From a bacterium (GTDB lineage Bacteria; Latescibacterota; UBA2968; UBA8231), in NCBI GenBank assembly GCA_027593305.1, contig JAQCJA010000177.1, positions 1 through 8,354 of the forward strand: a stretch of 8,354 nt of DNA, in the 5' to 3' direction. Position numbers and translations under genes: made by a program. Under the pieces are notes generated by a model, which was not told the DNA's origin, searched no databases, and saw only the letters and a list, made by a program, of their open reading frames with translations. Positions 1 through 5,399 of the stretch are shown here, piece after piece (the first letter of the stretch is position 1; each line of letters starts with the position of its first letter).

Positions 1-456
1 ACCAACACCAACCCCCACGCCATTGCCGGACAGATCGCCCTGTATGGCATGCAGTTGGCAGCCAGCGTCGACCCTGGCGACACGAACCCACCCCACAAGG
101 TCAGCCAGACCTTTTTCTTCGGCACCGGGGCTGCGCCGCTGCCGCGGGATGTCTGGGGCGCCGAAGGTGGCTACTACAACGACGTCTTCATCGATATCAC
201 CGACGTCGTCAAGGACAAGCTGGCGGCGCTGGATGCCCTCGTCAGTCAGGGCTACGGCGGGGCCTATGCGCGCAAGCGGATCGAGACCAGCGACGGTGCC
301 TTTGGTGGTGCCGTTCGCTGCGCGTACGCCGAAGGCTTCATCAAGATGAATGCTGAGTGTCACTACCATCTGCCCGTCACCGAACACGCCAGGAACCTGG
401 CAGCGATGAGCGACCACGAGGTCATAGCCCGGGCCTCCTTCCGGCACGATGACTAG
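1..456 (+). CDS. PIG-L/LmbE-family zinc-dependent deacetylase, C-terminal part (5' end outside window)
   Basis: The frame is open from base 1 to the TAG at 454-456, leaving 151 C-terminal residues; the start lies upstream of the window. PIG-L/LmbE proteins are metal-dependent hydrolases that remove acetyl groups from N-acetylated sugars such as GlcNAc-inositol derivatives. The N-terminal AHPDD zinc motif is not in the window. What is visible is a segment reading NPHAIAGQIAL (residues 4-14), which aligns with the family's HPDH-type motif, so His6 would be the third zinc ligand. Further on, FIDITDVVKDKLAALDALVSQ-like sequence (about residues 62-82) is the typical C-terminal signature of the family. 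No membrane segment is visible. The gene ends 24 nt before the TPR gene on the same strand, so the two may be co-transcribed. The family call is fairly confident; the substrate is unknown. Confidence 0.8.
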   Translation, partial: TNTNPHAIAGQIALYGMQLAASVDPGDTNPPHKVSQTFFFGTGAAPLPRDVWGAEGGYYNDVFIDITDVVKDKLAALDALVSQGYGGAYARKRIETSDGAFGGAVRCAYAEGFIKMNAECHYHLPVTEHARNLAAMSDHEVIARASFRHDD

Positions 457-468
457 AACCCGCGGGTT
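457..468. repeat. 12-bp perfect palindrome between deacetylase and TPR genes
   Basis: AACCCGCGGGTT reads the same on both strands and begins immediately after the deacetylase stop codon, inside the 24-nt gap. It has no spacer, so it would form only a 4-bp hairpin with a CGCG loop and is a poor terminator candidate, also lacking a T run. A palindrome of this length is expected about twice by chance in a window this size, so it may mean nothing. Confidence 0.25.
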
Positions 469-480
469 GTCGCCGGACCC

Positions 481-1323
481 GTGCCCATGATTCTCCGCGT
501 CGGTATCATCAGCCTGCTTCTGGCCGCTCCAGTGGCTGCCGTCGACAGGGCCTTGCCGACACCGGGCGCCGGCGAGCTGGCTACGGTGGATCCGACCTTC
601 GACAGCGTCAGCACGCGGATTCTGCTGCTGACGGACGGTGGGCATTATGCACGGGCGCTGGCCGTCTGTGACAGCCTGCGTCAGGTCCTGCCCGATCATC
701 CGGGGCCCTATCTGTCGACGGCTGGTGTGTATGTCAACCGGATGCAGAGTTACCGACTCAACGACTTCCAGGCGGAGATCGACAGCAACGCGCAGCGCGC
801 CATCGATACGGGCGTACGAATGCTGGAAGCCGGCGCCGATGCCTGGCTCAGCTTCTACGTCGGTTCGGCCTACGGTTACCGGGGGCTGGCGCGCCTGCGG
901 CGACACAACTGGATCGGCGCCTTCCTCGATGGCCGGCGCAGCATCGAGTACCTCAACACCGCCCTGGAACTGGATCCCCGACTGTACGACGCCTACTTCG
1001 TCGTCGGCGCGTACCACTACTGGCGGACAGCCCGTTCCGCCTTCCTTCGCCACGTCGCCTTCTGGATGCGGGATCGACGCGAACTCGGCCTGCAGCAGAT
1101 CCGGCTCGCCGCCGAACATGGCCGCTACATTGGCACCGGCGCCCTGCAGGGACTGGCGCTGGCGCTCTATGATGCCGGAGATACCGCCGGGGCTCTGGCC
1201 GCCAACACCCGGGCGCTGGCGGGGATCGACCCGCCGACGACGGGCTCCCTCTACATCCGGGGCCGCTTGCTGGTGCAACGGGAGACTGGCCGCAGGTGGA
1301 GCAGACCTTCCGCCAGTTGCTGA
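481..1323 (+). CDS. Secreted tetratricopeptide-repeat (TPR) protein, main part, ending at a frameshift
   Basis: This frame encodes 280 residues from GTG 481; ATG 487, two codons on, is an equally good start, and neither has a clear Shine-Dalgarno. Residues 3-20 form an N-terminal signal peptide: ILR, then a hydrophobic core ending in APVAA, with likely cleavage before VD. No lipobox is seen, so a periplasmic or secreted protein is inferred. The body is helical TPR-like sequence: GHYARALAVCDSLRQVLPDHP near residues 53-73, a central segment rich in Y/W with ALELDPRLYDAYFVVGAYHYW near residues 161-181, and AGDTAGALAANTRALA near residues 237-252. The last ~14 residues (from GAG 1282) look unrelated to TPR sequence; the repeat continues in another frame, so the true product probably runs to 1544. 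TPR domains mediate protein-protein contacts. The partner is unknown; the deacetylase gene lies just upstream. Confidence 0.75.
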   Translation: MPMILRVGIISLLLAAPVAAVDRALPTPGAGELATVDPTFDSVSTRILLLTDGGHYARALAVCDSLRQVLPDHPGPYLSTAGVYVNRMQSYRLNDFQAEIDSNAQRAIDTGVRMLEAGADAWLSFYVGSAYGYRGLARLRRHNWIGAFLDGRRSIEYLNTALELDPRLYDAYFVVGAYHYWRTARSAFLRHVAFWMRDRRELGLQQIRLAAEHGRYIGTGALQGLALALYDAGDTAGALAANTRALAGIDPPTTGSLYIRGRLLVQRETGRRWSRPSASC

Positions 1324-1544
1324 ACCGGTTGCCGGCGTCCGCTGTCGGTTATCAGGTGGAGTGCAAGTACTGGATCGCTCGCGCACTTGCTGCGCAGGGG
1401 CGCACGGAAGAAGCGCGACAACTGGCCGCCGCGGCGCTGGCACAGAGCCGGTTGCGTCAGGCGGAACTGGAAGTCGAGAGTGCCCTGGAGGATTTCGCCA
1501 CCATCAGGCAGTGGCTGGCAACGCTGCTGGAGCAGACCCCCTGA
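1283..1544 (+). pseudogene. C-terminal remainder of the TPR protein, displaced by a one-base frameshift
   Basis: The frame beginning at 1281 reads GDWPQVEQTFRQLL and continues through further TPR-like helices (YWIARALAAQGRTEEARQLAAAALAQ) to the TGA at 1542-1544. GDWxxVE is the typical opening of a TPR helix pair and continues the logic of the preceding frame, which reads LLVQR up to 1281. Adding one G to the GGG run at 1280-1282 would join them as LLVQR-GDWPQVEQ, giving one protein of about 354 residues. No start codon with a ribosome site precedes this piece, though GTG 1296 could in principle open an 82-residue frame. Either a real one-base deletion or an assembly error explains it. The stop lies one base from the stop of the convergent ankyrin gene. 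Confidence 0.7.
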
Positions 1545-1545
1545 G

Positions 1546-3291
1546 TCAGCGGCCTTTGAGCAACTCGATCACGGTGCGATGGCCCGCCTTGGTTGCCAGG
1601 CTGAGAGGTGTCTGACCCACCTTGTTCTTTGCATCCACCTTGACACCGACCTGCAACAGCGCCTGTACGACGGCCTCCTCGCCATCCTCAGCGACACGAT
1701 GCAGGGCGGTATTGCCGGCCTGATCGCGGGCATTGATGTCGACACCAGACTCCACGAGAGCAACGACGATGTCTGCCGTGGCGGCGAACATCAGCGCCGT
1801 ACGCCCGGACCCGGTGATGCATTGCGTCTCGGCGCCAGCCTGCAACAGCAAGTTGACGATTTCCAGGTCACCATCGCTGGCGGCACAGATGAGCGGTGTG
1901 TTGCCTTCGTCGTCGGCTTCGTTGACCGCTGCACCGGACCCGAGAAGAGCCCGCGTTACATCACCGTTGGGTGAAAAGATCAGTGCCGTGCGGCCTGCCG
2001 CGTCGCGAGCCGCCACATCCGCGCCTCTTGCCAGCAGCAACTCAGCAATCGGTTCCGTCGACGCGAACATCAGGGCATTTCGCCCCGTGACTGTGGTTGT
2101 CTTGACGCTGGCGCCGACATCGAGCAGGGCGCGCACGGTGTCCAGGTGGCCCGCCTCGGCGGAGAACATGAGCGCCGTCTTGCCGTGGCGATCGCCATCC
2201 TCGGGTTTGGCTCCGTAGGTCAGCAGTGCTTCGACGACTTCCAGATTGCCCTTGCGTGCCGCATGGATCAGCGGGGTTCGCGCCGCGTGCATCAGTGCCG
2301 TACGTCCCGTCTCGTCTTTGGCATCCAGATTGGCCCCCGCCTTGGCAAGCAACTCGACGACGACCCGCGAATCGGCATACATCAATGGTGTGCGCCCGGA
2401 ATCGTCCGGCGCGTTGACATCGGCGCCGGCATTGATGAGGGCCTGCAGTTCGACGGCACTTCCTGATCTGGCTGCCTCGGTGATGGCCGAGCGGCTGCTT
2501 GCCTTTTCCAGAACCATGGCCTCCGTCGCCTGCAGCAGTTTCTTGACCTTTTCATCTGTTGACAGCGTCAGTGCTGAGCGCTCCGTTCGATCCTTGGCCG
2601 TGACGTCGGCGCCCGCCTTCAGCAGGGCCCGCACCGCCGCCAGATCACTCTGTTTTGCCGCCAGCATGAGTGCCGTCATCCCGGTGCTGTCCGCAGCCGT
2701 TGCATCCGCTCCGGCCCGTAACAGCAGCCACACAAGGTCGACAGGTCCCTTGAGAGCGGCGTAGATCAGCGCTGTATGATTTGATTTGTTCCTCACATCG
2801 ACATCGGCATGGGCCTGCAGCAGCTGCTCGACAGCGCCGATCTGTCCCCAACCCGACGCCAGCATCAGGGCCGTATTGCCCTCGCCGTTCTGCGCGTTTA
2901 CGTCGGTGCCGGCTTTCAGCAGGAACTGCACCGCCTCGACGTGGCCGTTGCGGGCGGCACGCAACAGCGCCGTCCAGCCGAGGCGATCGGTGGCATTGAT
3001 GTCACCCCCCGCCTCACTCAGGACCTCCATGACATCAACATGGCCACGACGTGCGGCCCGCAGCAGTGGCGTCCAGCCCGAATGATCCGCCACCTCCACT
3101 TCGGCACCTGCCGCCAGCAGCACCTTTACGACCTCGAGGTGCCCCAGCCCGGCAGCGAGCATCAACGGCGTACTGCCCGCCTCATCGATGACATCCGGAC
3201 GAGCCCCCCGGGTCAACGCCATACTTACAGTTTTGGCGTTGCCGTTCTTGGCGGCCCTGAGCAGTCCTACGTTGATCCATTCCTCAGCCAT
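1546..3291 (-). CDS. Cytoplasmic ankyrin-repeat protein, 581 residues, about 16 repeats in two arrays
   Basis: ATG at 3291 opens a 581-residue protein made almost entirely of ankyrin repeats (TALMxAAxxGHxxVVxxLLxxGAxVxAxDxxG). There is no signal peptide or membrane segment and no catalytic domain, so a soluble protein-binding scaffold is inferred. Residues 6-40 form an N-capping repeat. Residues 41-238 are six repeats of exactly 33 residues. Residues 239-267 (SALTLSTDEKVKKLL...) are a degenerate break without the GAD loop. A second array (268-581) mixes 33-residue repeats with four of 30 residues (301-330, 405-434, 435-464, 498-527) and an 8-residue stub (331-338). The last repeat is a C-cap ending ELLKGR. 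The ribosome site is weak (GTGAG about 5 nt upstream). The gene may be transcribed with, or independently of, the hydrolase gene 95 nt upstream. The binding partner cannot be predicted. Confidence 0.92.
   Translation of the reverse strand: MAEEWINVGLLRAAKNGNAKTVSMALTRGARPDVIDEAGSTPLMLAAGLGHLEVVKVLLAAGAEVEVADHSGWTPLLRAARRGHVDVMEVLSEAGGDINATDRLGWTALLRAARNGHVEAVQFLLKAGTDVNAQNGEGNTALMLASGWGQIGAVEQLLQAHADVDVRNKSNHTALIYAALKGPVDLVWLLLRAGADATAADSTGMTALMLAAKQSDLAAVRALLKAGADVTAKDRTERSALTLSTDEKVKKLLQATEAMVLEKASSRSAITEAARSGSAVELQALINAGADVNAPDDSGRTPLMYADSRVVVELLAKAGANLDAKDETGRTALMHAARTPLIHAARKGNLEVVEALLTYGAKPEDGDRHGKTALMFSAEAGHLDTVRALLDVGASVKTTTVTGRNALMFASTEPIAELLLARGADVAARDAAGRTALIFSPNGDVTRALLGSGAAVNEADDEGNTPLICAASDGDLEIVNLLLQAGAETQCITGSGRTALMFAATADIVVALVESGVDINARDQAGNTALHRVAEDGEEAVVQALLQVGVKVDAKNKVGQTPLSLATKAGHRTVIELLKGR
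2254..2301 (-). repeat. Tandem 8-residue half-repeat inside the ankyrin gene
   Basis: Residues 331-338 (TALMHAAR) are followed directly by residues 339-346 (TPLIHAAR). Both are the first-helix start of an ankyrin repeat, so one repeat is reduced to its first eight residues. At DNA level the two 24-base units share 17 identical bases, which is too diverged for a recent slippage duplication. An old in-frame loss of about 75 bp from a full repeat explains it as well. Confidence 0.75.
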
Positions 3292-3386
3292 GGCTCACGC
3301 TTGTTTTACGTGATCGTCTACCAGCCCGCATAGAATATGCAAAGTCGGACACGCGGAGAACTGTTCTGCCGGACCCCCATTGAGAC
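3292..3386. promoter_or_regulatory. Gap upstream of the ankyrin gene with two short inverted repeats
   Basis: This 95-nt gap separates the hydrolase stop from the ankyrin start, both on the minus strand. It is more A/T-rich than its surroundings near 3300-3340. Two exact short inverted repeats are present: GCATA-GAA-TATGC at 3328-3340 and AGAAC-T-GTTCT at 3357-3367. On the minus strand TATTCT (3337-3332) inside the first could serve as a -10 box, but the matching -35 position (TTCTCC) is poor. No hairpin with a T run is present, so no terminator for the hydrolase gene is seen. The promoter/operator role is inference. Confidence 0.3.
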
Positions 3387-4394
3387 TCACAGTGTGCCAT
3401 CTTCGGAGAAACGCGCCGCCCGGGGGTCCAGTTCGGCGCCCGTCGCCTCGGCCAGTGGCCCGTACAGCTCAGGACGCCGCCCGCGAATCCAGCGCCGGCC
3501 CGTGCAGCGATCCAGCAGGCTCAGATCCAGATCGGCAACCACCAGGGCATCGGCGGCAACATCGGTTTCGGCCAGCGTCCGTCCGTAACAGTCGAGAATC
3601 ATGCTGTTGCCCGTGCGCACTTCATCGTCATCCAATCCGACGCCATTGGCGAACACAAGGAACATGCCATTGTCGTGGGCCCGCGCCGGCAACCAGCGCA
3701 GCAACCATTGCCTGCCTTTGGGGCCGACGAACTCCTGGCGGATCGACTCGGGGTCCTGCTCGCGTTGGTGCCACAGCGCCGGATCGATGCGGCCCATGGC
3801 GTGGGGACTGCGAGAAGCGCAGCCTCCGGTCTGGTGTGGTGCCAGCAGGATCTGGGCCCCCTGCAACGCCGTCAGGCGCGCGTTTTCCACCAGGTTGTTG
3901 TCCCAGCAGATCAACACACCGAGGCGACAACCCAGGTGGGTGTCGAATACCGTGTAGCGGTTTCCCGACGCCATGTGGGGACTGACGAAACAATGCAGCT
4001 TGCGATGCGCATCGACGCGGCCATCCGGTTGCGCCACTACGTACGTGTTGTACAACTGGCCGTCCTGGCCCGCCTCGATCAGCCCGACGCCGATGATCAT
4101 GTTGTGTTGTGCCGATATCCTGACCAGGCGCTGACTCGAGGCGCCCATCGGGACAACCTCGGCGAGTTCCTCCACCTGCGCCCGGTTGAGATGGCGCACA
4201 TGCCAGTAGCCGGTGATGCACATCTCCGGAAATGCGATGATCTGTACGCCCTGGACGGCGGCCTGAGCACAGAAGTGCTCGACGCGACCCCAGTTGTAGG
4301 CCAGATCGGCAGGTCGGTGCATGAACTGCACGGCGGCGGTGCGAATCAGGGCAGATACCTCCGGGCAGGCGTTCAAATCAGCGTCATGAACCAC
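3387..4394 (-). CDS. Nitrilase-superfamily carbon-nitrogen hydrolase
   Basis: Enzymes of this superfamily hydrolyse nitriles, amides or carbamoyl compounds with a Glu-Lys-Cys triad, usually in the cytoplasm. All three residues are visible: Glu in AFPEMCITGY (codon 4226-4224), Lys in HRKLHCF (4001-3999) and Cys in LICWDN (3908-3906). The conserved late segment RAHDNGMFLVFANGVG and GNSMILDCYGRTLAET also fits. Between Cys and this segment lies a Trp/Arg-rich stretch of about 40 residues that may set substrate choice. The start is uncertain. GTG 4394, used here, has no ribosome site. The family's usual beginning (IRTAAVQF) and a strong GGAGGT (4362-4357) both point to CTG 4349, giving 320 residues; TTG 4376 is another option. 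No signal peptide is seen. It is divergent from the dioxygenase operon, which suggests a shared metabolic role. The exact substrate is unknown. Confidence 0.88.
   Translation of the reverse strand: MVHDADLNACPEVSALIRTAAVQFMHRPADLAYNWGRVEHFCAQAAVQGVQIIAFPEMCITGYWHVRHLNRAQVEELAEVVPMGASSQRLVRISAQHNMIIGVGLIEAGQDGQLYNTYVVAQPDGRVDAHRKLHCFVSPHMASGNRYTVFDTHLGCRLGVLICWDNNLVENARLTALQGAQILLAPHQTGGCASRSPHAMGRIDPALWHQREQDPESIRQEFVGPKGRQWLLRWLPARAHDNGMFLVFANGVGLDDDEVRTGNSMILDCYGRTLAETDVAADALVVADLDLSLLDRCTGRRWIRGRRPELYGPLAEATGAELDPRAARFSEDGTL
4357..4362 (-). promoter_or_regulatory. Shine-Dalgarno GGAGGT facing a CTG codon in the hydrolase gene
   Basis: On the minus strand GGAGGT is followed by 7 nt and then CTG (4349-4347), ideal initiation spacing. 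It is the only strong ribosome site near the hydrolase 5' end. No ATG, GTG or TTG in the hydrolase frame sits at a suitable distance; ATT at 4346 is the other rare candidate. It could also be a chance run within Pro-Glu-Val codons. Confidence 0.4.
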
Positions 4395-4492
4395 CAGGTG
4401 TGGCCGTCGGCCATCTGGTGACCACTGGGGTTCCGGGTACTCAGACGTTATCCTTTCGTGACAGACTCGCAAACCCGGCAGGACAAACTTCC
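4395..4492. other. Divergent intergenic region between hydrolase and dioxygenase genes
   Basis: About 100 nt (140 nt if the hydrolase starts at CTG 4349) lie between two divergently transcribed genes and must hold promoters for both, or at least for the dioxygenase operon. I see a minor inverted repeat, TGGT-G-ACCA near 4415-4423, and paired CCGGGT (about 4435) and ACCCGG (about 4473) arms separated by some 32 nt. No convincing -35/-10 pair is apparent on either strand. Confidence 0.35.
4480..4483 (+). promoter_or_regulatory. Ribosome binding site AGGA choosing the dioxygenase start
   Basis: AGGA lies 9 nt before ATG 4493, and 15 or more nt before the next in-frame ATGs at 4499 and 4508. It therefore favours 4493. 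The upstream in-frame ATG at 4400 has no such site and would add 31 residues unlike the family. Confidence 0.5.
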
Positions 4493-5380
4493 ATGGCCAT
4501 GACCCCCATGCACACCGTCGAGCCCTTCCTCGACGCCACGCCACTGCTCAGTGATGCGCCGGCTCTGCGCGCCCGCGCCGAGAATCTGGGCTACCTGTTC
4601 TTTCCGGGCTTGCTCGATACCGGCCCCATCCACCAGGTGCGCGAGCAGGTCTTGAAGATCTGTCGGAATCACGACTGGCTCAAGGCCGACACGGATCTGC
4701 TGGATGGGGTGGCCCGCACCGATGACGAGATCATCGAATCCACGGGGGACCCACGCTGGAAGGCCTTCTACGATGATGTGCAGAAGCTGCGCGAATTCCA
4801 CGCCCTGGCTCTGACGCCGTCGATCCTGGCAACCCTCGAGCTGCTCTTCGGTGAATCGGTGCTGCCCCACCCGCGCAACATCCTGCGGGCCATCTTCCCG
4901 CGCTCGGCGAGCCATTCGACGCCACCCCACCAGGATCACTTCTACATCGGCGGCAGTCGTGACACGTGGACCTGCTGGTTTCCCCTCGGCGACTGCCGCG
5001 CGGAACTGGGCAGCCTCGCCGTGTTGCCCGGCTCCCATCTCACCGGCTTCCACGACGTACACGAAGCTCAGGGCGCCGGTGGTCGTGCCGTCGACGTCGC
5101 CAGCGATGGCATCTGGGCGGGCGGCGACTTCGCCTGTGGCGACGTGCTCTTCCTGCACAGCCTCATGATTCACCAGGGTCGCGACAACCAGACCGAGCGC
5201 CTGCGCCTGTCCTGCGATTTCCGCTACCAGCCGCGCAGTCACCCCGTGCGTGAGGACTCTCTGACCCCGCACATGAACTGGCTGACCTGGGACGAGATCT
5301 ATGCCGGCTGGCCCGTTGCTGACCCCCTGCGCGCCTACTGGCGGGACTGGGATCTCAACATCGTCACGCGGCAGTCCTGA
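4493..5380 (+). CDS. Phytanoyl-CoA dioxygenase (PhyH)-family Fe(II)/2-oxoglutarate oxygenase
   Basis: The 295-residue product matches the usual length of bacterial PhyH-family enzymes, which couple 2-oxoglutarate decarboxylation to hydroxylation or related oxidation of small molecules. The iron ligands are visible: His146-Gln147-Asp148 in TPPHQDHFYIGG, the HxD motif, and His227 in LHSLMIHQGRDNQ. A 2-oxoglutarate-binding Arg follows at 236 or 238 (TERLRLS). The N-terminal GYLFFPGLLD is the family's typical opening, and the cupin core (ELGSLAVLPGSH) is intact, so the enzyme should be active. ATG 4493 is chosen for its AGGA site and family alignment. There is no signal peptide, so it is cytoplasmic. 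The SDR gene starts 19 nt after its stop on the same strand, suggesting an operon. The true substrate is not phytanoyl-CoA by default and cannot be read from sequence. Confidence 0.9.
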   Translation: MAMTPMHTVEPFLDATPLLSDAPALRARAENLGYLFFPGLLDTGPIHQVREQVLKICRNHDWLKADTDLLDGVARTDDEIIESTGDPRWKAFYDDVQKLREFHALALTPSILATLELLFGESVLPHPRNILRAIFPRSASHSTPPHQDHFYIGGSRDTWTCWFPLGDCRAELGSLAVLPGSHLTGFHDVHEAQGAGGRAVDVASDGIWAGGDFACGDVLFLHSLMIHQGRDNQTERLRLSCDFRYQPRSHPVREDSLTPHMNWLTWDEIYAGWPVADPLRAYWRDWDLNIVTRQS

Positions 5381-5399
5381 AGTGCGAGCAAACTCGTCG

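Noticed and set aside
638..1615. Plus-strand open frame of 325 codons overlapping the TPR gene in another frame
   Set aside because: Its translation is rich in Pro/Arg/Ser/Thr/Cys with no domain, while the overlapping frame gives a signal peptide and TPR helices. I checked whether it explained the frameshift; the continuation lies in the third frame instead.
1733..2764. Plus-strand open frames of 161-172 codons across the ankyrin gene
   Set aside because: They are antisense to a clear ankyrin protein with perfect repeat periodicity. Repetitive high-GC coding sequence leaves the opposite strand open; the translations are low-complexity Ser/Ala/Arg sequence with no family resemblance.
3357..3367. 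AGAACTGTTCT considered as an SOS (LexA-type) box
   Set aside because: The half-sites GAAC and GTTC are one base apart, not four as in the Gram-positive LexA box, and the sequence does not fit the CTG-N10-CAG proteobacterial form. No damage-response gene is adjacent.
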